Below are positions 48,611 to 57,252 of a stretch of 64,000 nt of DNA, one piece after another; position 1 is the first letter of the stretch; every line of letters begins with the position of its first letter. The translations under genes and the position numbers were made by a program. Below the pieces are notes generated by a model. It saw only the letters and a list, made by a program, of their open reading frames with translations, did not search any database and had not been told where the DNA came from. Location of the stretch: positions 310,001 to 374,000 of the forward strand of contig JAJDCD010000023.1 in NCBI GenBank assembly GCA_029261035.1, read 5' to 3'. The DNA comes from Candidatus Omnitrophota bacterium (GTDB taxonomy: Bacteria > Omnitrophota > Omnitrophia > Omnitrophales > JACROU01).

Positions 48611-50158
48611 ATGATGAAAAAGAAAAAAATTGGAAAAATATTTTTGGTAGGTGCTGGACCAGGAAACCCTCAGCTCATTACGGTTTTAGGAAAAGAATTA
48701 GTTGAGAAAGCGGATGTGATTATGTATGACGCTTTAATTGGTTCTCGTATTTTAGATTGGGCTCGTCCTGATGCGGAAAAAATTTTTGTTGGAAAAGCAA
48801 AAGAGCTTCAAGGTGAGAAGGTAAAAACAGTTTCCCAATCTCGAATTAACCAACTTATGGTTCAGAAAGTAAAGCAAGGGCATCATGTTGTGCGTCTTAA
48901 GGGAGGAGATCCTCTTATTTTTGCACGTGGAGGGGAAGAAGCAGAGTACCTTGTTGAAAAAGGAGTCTCTGTTGAGATTATTCCAGGAATTACTGCGGCA
49001 TTAGGCGCTTTTGCTTCTTTAGGTATTCCGGTGACTCATAGAGAGTGCGCTTCGGATGTAAGTTTCATTACAGGGCATGAAGACCCAAAAAAAGATGAGT
49101 CTCGTTTGGATTATGCTCTTTTGGCGCAGTTCAAAGGAACGCTTATCTTTTATATGGGTTTAGGACGTTTAAAAGAAATTTGCGCCTCTTTAGTGAGAGA
49201 AGGAAAAAACCTGAATACACCTGTAGTTGTTGTCGAGTGGACGACAACCCCTCTGGAGCGTTGGGTAGATGGGAATTTAAAAACGATTACGAGCCGAGTT
49301 AAAAAGGAAAAACTAAAATCACCCTGCCTTATTCTGGTAGGAGAAGTGATTGCTAGACGTATCCACACACAATTAAAAAAACAAAAACCTTTAATAGGAA
49401 AAAGTATTTTGGTAACACGTGCAAAGACACAGTCAGGCTCTTTACGAGATCGATTAGAAAATTTAGGTGCTCAAATTTTAATGTTGCCTACTATTCGATT
49501 CGAAGATCCTTCTTGGACTTCAGTGGATAAAGCAATAGTGGAGCTTAGTAAAAAACAATATGACTGGGTTATTTTTACAAGTCAAAATGGAGTTGAATTC
49601 TTTGATAAACGTTTAGATAAAAAGAAGAAAGACTGGCGTTTGCTTTCAGGTTCGAAAGTTGCTTGCATTGGAAAAGCGACAGCTAATAGTTTGAAAGAAC
49701 ATGGTGTGCGTGCAGATTTAGTTCCTAACAAATATGTTGCAGAGGACTTATTTCGCGTGCTTAAACAAAAAGTTTCATTAAAAGAAAAACGCTTTTTACT
49801 TTTACGAGGAGATCTTTCTCGGCCTTATTTGAAAGATGCTTTGAAGAAAGCTGGGGCCTTAGTTAAAGAAGTGGTTGTTTATAAAACAAAACCCGAATCC
49901 AGACCCAGCGCAAAATTGGTGAAGCAATTAAAGGATGGGTTTGTGGATTTTGTGCCTTTTTCTAGTTCTTCCAGTGTTGAAAATCTTTTGGATTTGATTG
50001 GAAACAATGGCAAGAAGCCAATTCATTCGAAAACAAAAATTATTTCAATTGGACCAATTACATCGAAAACAGTAAAATCAAGAGGTCTAAAGGTTTTTAA
50101 GCAAGCTCGTGAGTATTCTATTGATGGAGTTGTGGAGGCTATTTTGAGTTGCAAGTAA
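48611..50158 (+). CDS. cobA-hemD: Uroporphyrinogen-III C-methyltransferase/synthase fusion (CobA-HemD)
   Basis: This 515-residue fusion does two steps. The N-terminal half (about 1-255) is the SAM-dependent methyltransferase making precorrin-2: VGAGPGNPQLITVLG, LKGGDPLIFARGGEEAEYL and ITSLGIPVTHR-like GIPVTHRECAS. The C-terminal half (about 262-515) is uroporphyrinogen-III synthase: ILVTRAKTQSGSLRDRLENL, DWVIFTSQNGVEFF, VACIGKATANSLKEHG and VPFSSSSSVENLL. Such fusions are common in anaerobic bacteria. It sits in the hemA-hemC operon and feeds both heme/siroheme and the cysG-like dehydrogenase upstream. Starts ATG-ATG at 48611/48614 are equivalent. Confidence 0.94.
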   Translation: MMKKKKIGKIFLVGAGPGNPQLITVLGKELVEKADVIMYDALIGSRILDWARPDAEKIFVGKAKELQGEKVKTVSQSRINQLMVQKVKQGHHVVRLKGGDPLIFARGGEEAEYLVEKGVSVEIIPGITAALGAFASLGIPVTHRECASDVSFITGHEDPKKDESRLDYALLAQFKGTLIFYMGLGRLKEICASLVREGKNLNTPVVVVEWTTTPLERWVDGNLKTITSRVKKEKLKSPCLILVGEVIARRIHTQLKKQKPLIGKSILVTRAKTQSGSLRDRLENLGAQILMLPTIRFEDPSWTSVDKAIVELSKKQYDWVIFTSQNGVEFFDKRLDKKKKDWRLLSGSKVACIGKATANSLKEHGVRADLVPNKYVAEDLFRVLKQKVSLKEKRFLLLRGDLSRPYLKDALKKAGALVKEVVVYKTKPESRPSAKLVKQLKDGFVDFVPFSSSSSVENLLDLIGNNGKKPIHSKTKIISIGPITSKTVKSRGLKVFKQAREYSIDGVVEAILSCK

Positions 50159-50189
50159 GGGGTTGCGGGGGAAGTGAGGTTGGGTTGAC

Positions 50190-50300
50190 GGAAACAGAAT
50201 GTTCTCCGGCGCTCAGACAGCACAAAAGTGACTGTCACCAGGTTGCGATGCCGCAGACCTTGGTGACTGTCACTTTTGTGACAATCGTATCTCGCCCAAC
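50190..50300 (+). repeat. Composite hairpin element, copy 7 (truncated right arm)
   Basis: The left arm GAATGTTCTCCGGC, CTCAGACAGCACAAAA and a long inner GTGACTGTCACC / GGTGACTGTCAC hairpin are present. The right-hand AACTCGC and the outer GAGAACATTC partner are missing: TTTTGTGACAATCG runs into other sequence. Hairpins 2 and 3 are absent. It sits at the head of the 347-base gap after cobA-hemD. Confidence 0.75.
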
Positions 50301-50372
50301 AAGACGGTGGACAAGCTCAATAGTTTTGGTAGTGAAGTTTTTTGAGGGTGTTATTTTAGAGGGAGTGTTTTA

Positions 50373-50455
50373 TTGGGGGCAGCCTGCCCTTGGTTTAGGG
50401 GACACGCACTTTTGACACAGTTGCTGTGCAACAGTATCAAAAGTCCATGTCCCCG
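50373..50455. repeat. GGGGACACGCACTTTTG palindromic repeat, copy c4
   Basis: GCAGCCTGCCCTTGGTTTA leads into GGGGACACGCACTTTTGACAC's stem, TTGCTGTGCAACAG and the mirrored TATCAAAAGTCCATGTCCCC, followed by GGCTTC. It follows composite copy 7 in the same gap. Confidence 0.75.
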
Positions 50456-50505
50456 GCTTCGACTTTGATTTTTTTTGGCCCTCAGTTTAAAAAAAGGAGT
50501 GTTTT

Positions 50506-51057
50506 ATGAAAAGGTTTTTATCTTATTTATTTGTTTCTCTTGTGTGTTTGAGTTTGGTGGGTTGTGCTTCTAAGAAAGAAAAAGTGGTTCAGGAAGTGGA
50601 GAAGACGGAGATGATGACCGTTGCTGTTGTTGAGACAGATAAAGGGTCTTGGACAATGAAGTTTTTTTCAGAGGATGCTCCGAAGACGGTTCAGAATTTT
50701 TTAAATTTATCAAAAAAAGGTTTTTATGACGGTTTAACTTTTCATCGCGTAGAGAAGTCTCCGCGTCCTTTTGTTATTCAGGGAGGAGACCCTAGTGGAG
50801 ATGGGAGTGGCGGTCCAGGTTATACGATTCCTGCAGAATTTAATGCCCGTCCTCATTTAGAAGGAACGCTTGCCATGGCTCGTACGGAAGATCCTAATAG
50901 TGCGGGTTCTCAATTCTATATTTGTTTGGCCCCTCAACCTCAGTTGAATGGAAAATATACGGTTTTTGGACAACTTGTCTCTGGCCTAGAAAACATCCAT
51001 AAAATTCAAAAAGGAGACAAGATTATTAAGGTAACGATAGAAGAGCGCCCTCTTTAG
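50506..51057 (+). CDS. Cyclophilin-type peptidyl-prolyl isomerase, lipoprotein
   Basis: This 183-residue protein has a lipoprotein signal peptide with lipobox LVGC (lipidated C20), so it works at the cell envelope. The mature part is a cyclophilin. Visible motifs are APKTVQNFLNLSKKGFYDGL, the catalytic FHRVE segment, FVIQGGDPSGDGSGGPGYTI, GTLAMARTEDPNSAGSQFYI and YTVFGQLVSG. It would speed proline isomerisation in exported proteins. AAAGGAG precedes the ATG. It stands alone, with a repeat on each side. Activity is likely because the conserved R and Q/F residues of the pocket are kept. Confidence 0.92.
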   Translation: MKRFLSYLFVSLVCLSLVGCASKKEKVVQEVEKTEMMTVAVVETDKGSWTMKFFSEDAPKTVQNFLNLSKKGFYDGLTFHRVEKSPRPFVIQGGDPSGDGSGGPGYTIPAEFNARPHLEGTLAMARTEDPNSAGSQFYICLAPQPQLNGKYTVFGQLVSGLENIHKIQKGDKIIKVTIEERPL

Positions 51058-51081
51058 ACTAGTTCGAGATTATGACTTTTT

Positions 51082-51120
51082 GGTGTGCCAGGCCTGAGGC
51101 CCGGCACACTGGGTATATGA
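51082..51120. repeat. GTGTGCCAGGCC palindromic repeat, copy d3
   Basis: GGTGTGCCAGGCCTGAGG and GGCCCGGCACACTGGGTA form a tight hairpin just after the cyclophilin stop; it might act as its terminator. Confidence 0.7.
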
Positions 51121-51147
51121 CTTTAGGGATGCCATATTATAGTTATT

Positions 51148-51232
51148 AGATATGAATCCAGCACAGCCAATGTGAGCTCTTATGCTGGCTTCTTACCTAA
51201 CTGCCTGTTATCATTCATATTAGACAAAATAA
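51148..51232 (+). promoter_or_regulatory. Possible structured leader before the histidine kinase
   Basis: Nested complementarity TATGAAT / ATTCATA encloses CCAGCA / TGCTGG in the region upstream of the histidine kinase start. It is not a copy of the other repeat families I listed. A regulatory leader is one reading; a minor unlisted repeat is another. Confidence 0.3.
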
Positions 51233-51265
51233 CACTTAGCAACTCGTTTAACGAAGAGGTGTGCT

Positions 51266-52948
51266 ATGGGCAGCAGTGTCCCCGAGGAGTTGGATAATAC
51301 CATCTTTTCGCATACAGGTTCGGAGAAGCACAAAAAAGGCTTTCGTTTTTCATTCATGCATCGCAAGGACTTTCCTTTATTGATTCTTGCGGCAGGGGTT
51401 ATTATTACGATAGCTATTTGGGACTTTTCCAATAAAGTGCGATCGGATGAAATTTTTAAAGAAACACAACATCAAGCGGATCAAGTTCGTTTACTCCTTA
51501 ATAATGAGTTTCAATCTAAATTAGATTTTCTTCCTAACTTTGCTCCACTCATCGCTGATTCTATAGAGGCGTTATCTGCGGACAGTGATAGGTATCTTAG
51601 AAATCACTTAAAAAATAATCCTTCGTTGTTAGGTCTTCAGCTTGTTAATTCAGATCAAAATCGTGTCATTTGGACTTCTGTTCCTTGGAGTAAAGACGCT
51701 TCTTATTTTAATCAATTGTTTGCCTCTCAAATTTACCCTTCAGAAGAATGGGAAACATTAAGCCAGGTTTCAGATAAACAAAATCGCATTGTCATTTCCG
51801 AGCCGTTTGCTTTAGGAGGCGGGGAAGAGATTCGTGTTATTTATTCCACCTATCCTGTTAGAGGGAGTGACGGTAAGCCTATTGCTTATTTGGTTCAGTA
51901 CATGGACTTCAAGTTAATGCTAAAAGATTTTTTTGAGAATCAGAATTTAATTTACTACAACTTTTTGATGTCTTACCGCTGGAAGATCCTTTTTTCTAAT
52001 TTAAAATATTGGAAAGGAGTTAGCGCGGACCGTCCTTTTAAAGTAACTCGGCAAATTGAGATTGCAGATAAAGATTGGTGGCTTAACTTTTGGCCTAAAG
52101 AGCAATATTTGGCAGGGCAAATTCAATACGAAATAACAGGAATATTTTTACTTACTATGGGGATTCTCTTTTCTATTTCGACGAGTTTGTTTGCGTGGTC
52201 TTTGGTAAACCGTGGAGAGGTGCTGGAAAAATTAGTTCACCAACGAACAGAACAATTGGAAATGAAAAATGAAGAGTTGGAAAAGTTTATTTATATTGTG
52301 TCCCATGATTTAAAAGCCCCCTTGGTGAGCATTACGGGGTTCACCTCTATATTAGATAAATCCAAACTCATTGAGTCCGAAGAAGAAAGACATTGTCTGG
52401 AAAGAATTCACGCAAACACGACACGGATGCATGAGATGGTTCAAGATTTATTAGAGTTGTCACGCGTTGGACAGGTTGACGAAGTGATTACGGAAGTTGA
52501 TACAGGGAAAGTGGTGCGAGACATTAGAGATGAATTTAAGCCTTTGTTTGATCAGAACAGTGTCTCGGTAGGTATGAAGGGCGAGTTTCCAGTGATTCAT
52601 ACGTCTAAGACACGCTTATACCAACTGTTTAGCAATTTGATTAATAATGCTATTAAATATATGGGAGACCAGTCCGCTCCGCAAATAGAAATTGGTGTTG
52701 CTAAAAATAAAGAGGACTATGAATTCTATGTTAAAGATAATGGAGTGGGTATCTCAGAAGAAATGAAAGACAAGGTTTTTATGGTTTTTCAACGGGGAGA
52801 TGAACAGAAAAAGACAGAGGGTACGGGTGTGGGTTTAAGCATCGTGAAAAAGGTAGTGGAGAATCTTGGCGGAAAAGTCAGGTTAGAATCCGAATTTGGA
52901 AGAGGCAGCACTTTTTATTTTTCAATCCCAAATAACTTAAATTCTTAG
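51266..52948 (+). CDS. Membrane sensor histidine kinase
   Basis: This 560-residue kinase has two membrane helices (about 37-54 and 290-312) enclosing an extracytoplasmic sensor of about 235 residues. It then has a coiled-coil linker (HQRTEQLEMKNEELEKFIYI), the HisKA domain with phospho-acceptor H347 in VSHDLKAPL, and an ATPase domain with LINNAIKY (N box), DNGVGISEEM (G1) and GTGVGLSIVKK (G2). HKDLKAPL-type kinases often act in phosphorelays. The next gene, 10 bases on, is a receiver-kinase hybrid, and a response regulator follows. The sensed signal is unknown. GAGGTGTGCT lies before the ATG at 51266. Confidence 0.9.
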   Translation: MGSSVPEELDNTIFSHTGSEKHKKGFRFSFMHRKDFPLLILAAGVIITIAIWDFSNKVRSDEIFKETQHQADQVRLLLNNEFQSKLDFLPNFAPLIADSIEALSADSDRYLRNHLKNNPSLLGLQLVNSDQNRVIWTSVPWSKDASYFNQLFASQIYPSEEWETLSQVSDKQNRIVISEPFALGGGEEIRVIYSTYPVRGSDGKPIAYLVQYMDFKLMLKDFFENQNLIYYNFLMSYRWKILFSNLKYWKGVSADRPFKVTRQIEIADKDWWLNFWPKEQYLAGQIQYEITGIFLLTMGILFSISTSLFAWSLVNRGEVLEKLVHQRTEQLEMKNEELEKFIYIVSHDLKAPLVSITGFTSILDKSKLIESEEERHCLERIHANTTRMHEMVQDLLELSRVGQVDEVITEVDTGKVVRDIRDEFKPLFDQNSVSVGMKGEFPVIHTSKTRLYQLFSNLINNAIKYMGDQSAPQIEIGVAKNKEDYEFYVKDNGVGISEEMKDKVFMVFQRGDEQKKTEGTGVGLSIVKKVVENLGGKVRLESEFGRGSTFYFSIPNNLNS

Positions 52949-52958
52949 GGAGAAAACT

Positions 52959-54176
52959 TTGGTTACCCCAGCAGTTCAATTACATGCACAGGAAAAAGCA
53001 GAAGAGAAGAAGCTTCTTCTTATTGAAGATAATCCAGACCATGCTTTTTTGGTACGAAAAGCAATTGGAGACTCTTTAAAAAGTCAAATTGTTGAAGTGG
53101 GTTCTGGGGAAGATGGGATTGAGAAAATTAAGACAGAAAAATTTGATTTAATTATTACAGATTTTAATTTACCGGGAATAAATGGACTGCAGGTGTTGGA
53201 AGCTATTCAGCAAATGAAAGTGGATGTACCTGTGATTATGTTGACAGGACAAGGAGATGAGAAAGTTGCTGTGAATGCAATGCGTGGAGGGGCTTATAAT
53301 TATGTTGTGAAGGATGACATTTGTTATACGATTTTACCTCGAGTTGTGACAGAGACTTTTGTGCGTTATGGAGCGGATAAGGAAAAAATCCGTCTTGAAA
53401 AAGAAATTCGAAAAAAATCAGCTGAGCTTGAAAAGGCAAATGAAGAGCTGAAGAAGTTAGATGAATTGAAGTCGCAATTTATTTCTTCTGTGTCTCATGA
53501 ATTTAGAAACCCTCTGAACTCAATTAAGGAAAGCATTGAGTTAATTTTAGATGCTGTCGTTGATCCCAAAACAAAGCAAGGTTTAAGAGTGCTGGATATT
53601 GCTAAAAATAGTACAGATCGTTTAACGATATTAGTGAACGACCTCTTAGATTTTTCTAAATTAGAAGCAGGAAAAATGAAGATGAATAAAGAGCCTTCAG
53701 ATTTAAGAAAGGTCATTGAAGACACTTTGGATTCTCAGCATAGTTTAGCTAGAAAAAAACAGATCAGCCTCGTTTTTAATAAACCAAAAGAAAAGCTAGT
53801 TGTCTTTGTAGATCCTTTAAGAATACTTCAGGTGATTAGCAATTTAGTCAATAATGCTATTAAGTTTACTCCGGCAAAGGGAGTGATTACGGTTACATCA
53901 GAATTATTTAAAGACCCCTTAGAACCTTTTCAAAAAATAAAAGTTACTATTGAGGATACCGGAGAAGGGATTAGTGAAGAGAATATTAGTAAGATTTTTG
54001 AGCGGTTTGAACAAATTAAGAGGCCTCAAAAGGGGGAGTTGGCACACTTACAAGGAACAGGTTTGGGGTTATCCATTTGTCAGGAAATCGTTAAACAACA
54101 CCAGGGAACGATTTGGGCGGAGAGTAAATTAGGAGAGGGAAGCCGATTTATGTTTACCTTACCTAAGTATCGATAA
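52959..54176 (+). CDS. Receiver-histidine kinase (REC-HisKA-HATPase)
   Basis: This 405-residue cytosolic protein has a receiver domain (about 15-135) with phospho-acceptor D68 in LIITDFNLPGING. A coiled coil (EKEIRKKSAELEKANEELKK) leads to the HisKA domain with H180 in SVSHEFRNPLNSI. The ATPase domain has LVNNAIKFTP, DTGEGISEENI and GTGLGLSICQEIVK. There is no membrane helix, so the REC likely takes phosphate from the upstream kinase and the kinase passes it on. The start is a TTG at 52959 after GGGAGAAAAC. It lies between a kinase and a single-domain regulator, forming a three-part relay. Confidence 0.88.
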   Translation: MVTPAVQLHAQEKAEEKKLLLIEDNPDHAFLVRKAIGDSLKSQIVEVGSGEDGIEKIKTEKFDLIITDFNLPGINGLQVLEAIQQMKVDVPVIMLTGQGDEKVAVNAMRGGAYNYVVKDDICYTILPRVVTETFVRYGADKEKIRLEKEIRKKSAELEKANEELKKLDELKSQFISSVSHEFRNPLNSIKESIELILDAVVDPKTKQGLRVLDIAKNSTDRLTILVNDLLDFSKLEAGKMKMNKEPSDLRKVIEDTLDSQHSLARKKQISLVFNKPKEKLVVFVDPLRILQVISNLVNNAIKFTPAKGVITVTSELFKDPLEPFQKIKVTIEDTGEGISEENISKIFERFEQIKRPQKGELAHLQGTGLGLSICQEIVKQHQGTIWAESKLGEGSRFMFTLPKYR

Positions 54177-54199
54177 TAAAATAGGACAAAGGACGAGAG

Positions 54200-54583
54200 A
54201 TGAAGAAAAAAATTCTTATTATTGATGATGAAGAAGATTTTGCCACTTTGATTTCGATTCGTTTGGTAGAAGCAGGATATGAAGTTTTTAGCGAGTCTGA
54301 AGGAGAGCGCGCGATTGATCGAGTTAAAGAGATCAAGCCTGATCTGATCGTATTGGATATTTTTCTTCTAGGGGTCGATGGGTTAACTTTACTTAAAGAA
54401 ATGAAAAACGAAGGTATTAATAAAGTTCCTTTAGAAGACATTCCAATCATTGTTGTTACAGGTAAAGCGGTTTTGATGAACGAGATCTTTGAAGTTGAAG
54501 GTTCTGTTGGGTTTTTTAGAAAACCGTTGGATGTAAAGAAACTAGTAACTCGAGTCGAAGAACTCATTGGTGATAGCCAGTAA
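54200..54583 (+). CDS. Single-domain response regulator
   Basis: This 127-residue CheY-like protein has acidic residues D9/D10 in ILIIDDEED, the phospho-acceptor D53 in LIVLDIFLLG and the switch threonine/lysine in VTGKAV and FRKPLD. No output domain is attached, so it would act by protein contact or as a relay element. It lies 23 bases downstream of the REC-kinase and upstream of the short gene at 54628. It is probably the end of the phosphorelay. AAAGGACGAGAG precedes the ATG. Confidence 0.92.
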   Translation: MKKKILIIDDEEDFATLISIRLVEAGYEVFSESEGERAIDRVKEIKPDLIVLDIFLLGVDGLTLLKEMKNEGINKVPLEDIPIIVVTGKAVLMNEIFEVEGSVGFFRKPLDVKKLVTRVEELIGDSQ

Positions 54584-54627
54584 AAATAGGCTTATATGGA
54601 TAGAGTTATTTCAAGGAAGGAAAATGC

Positions 54628-54972
54628 GTGGGTATCGAAGAATTTCCAGAAATAGAATCATTTCAAAGACTTCCTAAAAAATTAATTGTTAAAGGTGGGG
54701 ACTCCACCGTTGATTCAAACCAAGATACAACATTTAAAGGTTTGGTTATTAATAATTTAGGCCAATCTGTTAAGGATGTTGTGGTTCATCTTATTGTTTT
54801 TGATGAAGATAACATTCCTGTGCTTCAAGTTTCTGCTAAGCCAGAGCCGGATCGTTTAAGCCAGGGAAATATGGCTTCTTTTAAGGTCAAGATGCAAGGG
54901 TTTGCAAAGCCAATTAATAATTATTACTTACATTCCCAGTGGAAATATGATGACTCTGAGTGGAGCGTGTGA
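54628..54972 (+). CDS. Small beta-rich protein, FxLYD/Ig-like, unknown role
   Basis: This 114-residue protein has a strand pattern like the FxLYD or DUF3426 beta-sandwich: TTFKGLVINNLGQSVKDVVV, HLIVFDEDN and GNMASFKVKMQGF. There is no signal peptide or membrane helix that I see. The start is a GTG at 54628 after AAGGAAGG. It follows the signalling genes closely and could be co-transcribed with them, perhaps as an accessory component. No specific function can be stated. The domain call is a similarity by pattern only. Confidence 0.6.
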   Translation: MGIEEFPEIESFQRLPKKLIVKGGDSTVDSNQDTTFKGLVINNLGQSVKDVVVHLIVFDEDNIPVLQVSAKPEPDRLSQGNMASFKVKMQGFAKPINNYYLHSQWKYDDSEWSV

Positions 54973-55087
54973 AAAACAGAAAGTTTCAAGCTCTAAGATC
55001 CTTCGTTTCTTTTTTTATTAACTCAGGATGACAAGTTGTTATTCTGACCGCCTTTGGCGGAGAAGAATCTATGACAAAGGAAATGCC

Positions 55088-56443
55088 ATGGGTAGAAAAA
55101 TAGTCTTTTTCTTTATTTTAATTATTGGGATTTATTCAGCTTCTTATGCGGCGTCGAAATCAGTGCATGTGCTTCGAATTCAGGATGAAATCGTAGGGCC
55201 AGTTATTCAAGAATATATATCGGATGGAATTCGTAAAGCAACCGATGCTAAAGCGGAATGTCTCGTTATCGAGTTAGATACTCCTGGAGGTCTTCTTAAA
55301 ACAACGAGAACTATTGTTCGAGATATTATGTCTGCAGCTATTCCTGTCGTGGTTTATGTTTCTCCACAAGGAGCGCGTGCAGGATCTGCAGGTGTTTTTA
55401 TTACTCTTGCATCTCATATTGCGGCTATGGCCCCCTCGACAAATATTGGCGCGGCACATCCCGTTGTCATGGGAGAGAAAGGGCGCTCAATTAAAAATTG
55501 GACAAAAGAAATTGAAAAGCTGGTCAAAGAAAAATCTGAAATGCCCCAAGAAGAAATTCCAAACGATACGATGTCTCAAAAAATACTCAATGATACATTA
55601 GCTTGGGTTCGTGCGATTGCAGAAGAAAGAGGTCGGAATGTGGAGTGGGCCGAAAACTCTGTTAGAAAATCTTTTTCTCAAACTGAGAAAGAAGCTTTGA
55701 ATTTAAATGTCATTGATTTTGTTGCTAAGGACCTTAGGGATTTGTTGCAGAAGATAGATGGGCAAGAAGTTCAGCTTTCCTCAGGGATTAAGAAGCTTGA
55801 AACTAAAAATGCACATATTGAAACGCAAGAATTAACTTTAAGACAGAAGATTCTGCTTCTTATATCCAATCCGAATGTTTCGTTTATTTTGATGCTCTTA
55901 GGATTTTATGGTCTGCTTTTTGAATTTACGCATCCTGGATTTGGATTTCCTGGAATAGGAGGTGTGGTTTGTTTGGTGTTAGCTTTTTATTCCTTCCAGA
56001 CGCTTCCCGTGAATTACGCAGGGGTTGCTCTTATTGTGTTGGGGATTACTTTGTTGATATCTGAAGCATTTGTCTCGGGGTTTGGACTCTTTGCATTGGG
56101 AGGAATGGTTAGTTTGCTGATAGGGTCTTTTCTTTTTATGGATAGCTCTTATCATTTTTATCAAATCTCTCTTTACGTTATTTTACCATTGGTACTAGTA
56201 ACTGGAGTGATAACGCTTTTACTTGTTACATTAGCCGTTAAAGCGCAGAGGAGTAAGGTTGAGACTGGTATAGAGGCTATGGTGGGTCTAACAGCTATAG
56301 TTGCCTCCGAGATTAAAGGAGAAGGGTATGTGTATGTTCATGGGGAATTGTGGAAAGCTGTTTCTGAAGAAGGTTTTGCTAAAGGAGACAAAGTAAAGGT
56401 GACTCGAGTCGATGGACTTGTGATGCATGTAGAAAAGTTATAA
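55088..56443 (+). CDS. nfeD: NfeD-family membrane serine protease (ClpP-class)
   Basis: This 451-residue protein has a signal peptide (about 1-22), a ClpP-fold protease domain, four or five membrane helices (about 255-400) and a C-terminal OB-type NfeD domain (GIEAMVGLTAIVASEIKGEG). The protease domain has the nucleophile S100 in GARAGSAGVFI and probable lysine K165 in SQKILND, as in the archaeal 1510-N protease. Such proteases cleave hydrophobic stomatin tails. The slipin gene follows after 42 bases, the usual NfeD-stomatin pair. ATG 55088 follows AAAGGAAATGCC; the open frame upstream is repeat-derived. Confidence 0.9.
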   Translation: MGRKIVFFFILIIGIYSASYAASKSVHVLRIQDEIVGPVIQEYISDGIRKATDAKAECLVIELDTPGGLLKTTRTIVRDIMSAAIPVVVYVSPQGARAGSAGVFITLASHIAAMAPSTNIGAAHPVVMGEKGRSIKNWTKEIEKLVKEKSEMPQEEIPNDTMSQKILNDTLAWVRAIAEERGRNVEWAENSVRKSFSQTEKEALNLNVIDFVAKDLRDLLQKIDGQEVQLSSGIKKLETKNAHIETQELTLRQKILLLISNPNVSFILMLLGFYGLLFEFTHPGFGFPGIGGVVCLVLAFYSFQTLPVNYAGVALIVLGITLLISEAFVSGFGLFALGGMVSLLIGSFLFMDSSYHFYQISLYVILPLVLVTGVITLLLVTLAVKAQRSKVETGIEAMVGLTAIVASEIKGEGYVYVHGELWKAVSEEGFAKGDKVKVTRVDGLVMHVEKL

Positions 56444-56485
56444 CCCTAGAGCTCGTTGGGATTTTTAAGAATAACAGGAGGAACT

Positions 56486-57238
56486 ATGACAACATTTAAT
56501 TTTATATTAATTGGGTTTATTGTTTTGTATCTTTTTAATGTGATCAAGATTTTGCCGGAGTATGAACGAGGCGTTATTTTCCGATTAGGACGTTTATTAA
56601 AAAATCCTAAGGGCCCAGGGATCACCTTGGTGTTTGTTCCTTTAGATCGTATTGTTCGAGTGAGCTTGAGATTGGTTGCTTTGGATGTGCCAACCCAAGA
56701 TATTATTACAAAAGACAATGTGTCTGTGAAAGTGAATGCCGTTGTGTATTACCGAGTTATTGATCCAAACAAAGCGATTACTTCGGTGGAAGACTATGAT
56801 TATGCTACATCGCAAATGGCTCAAACGACATTGCGAAGTGTTTTGGGTCAAGCAGAACTGGATGATCTTTTATCCAATAGGGAAAAGATTAATGAAGAGC
56901 TTCAAGATATTTTAGATCGTCAGACGGATCCTTGGGGAGTTAAGATTTCTACGGTGGAAATTAAGCATGTTGATTTACCTCAAGAGATGCAGCGTGCTAT
57001 GGCAAAACAAGCTGAGGCTGAGAGAGAAAGAAGAGCAAAGATTATTCATGCGGAAGCAGAGTTTCAGGCTGCTGAAAAAATGGTTGAAGCAGCAAAGTTG
57101 ATGGAGCCTCATCCGATGGCACTTCAGATGCGTTATTTGCAAACATTGTCTGAGATAGCAACCGAAAATAATTCAACAACAGTCTTTCCGATTCCTATTG
57201 ATTTTATGGAAGTATTTGCTGGGAAAGGCAAAAAATAG
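56486..57238 (+). CDS. Slipin (stomatin-like SPFH protein)
   Basis: This 250-residue membrane protein has an N-terminal helix (about 3-22) and an SPFH domain. [36 protein letters not shown] and [20 protein letters not shown] are typical. A coiled-coil segment follows ([20 protein letters not shown]). Slipins organise membrane microdomains and pair with NfeD proteases, as here. ATG 56486 has AGGAGG just upstream; a TTG at 56456 is not needed. It is distinct from hflK/hflC at 22.4-24.4 kb, so the genome has at least three SPFH proteins. Confidence 0.92.
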   Translation: MTTFNFILIGFIVLYLFNVIKILPEYERGVIFRLGRLLKNPKGPGITLVFVPLDRIVRVSLRLVALDVPTQDIITKDNVSVKVNAVVYYRVIDPNKAITSVEDYDYATSQMAQTTLRSVLGQAELDDLLSNREKINEELQDILDRQTDPWGVKISTVEIKHVDLPQEMQRAMAKQAEAERERRAKIIHAEAEFQAAEKMVEAAKLMEPHPMALQMRYLQTLSEIATENNSTTVFPIPIDFMEVFAGKGKK

Positions 57239-57252
57239 TTGCGGGATATTTT

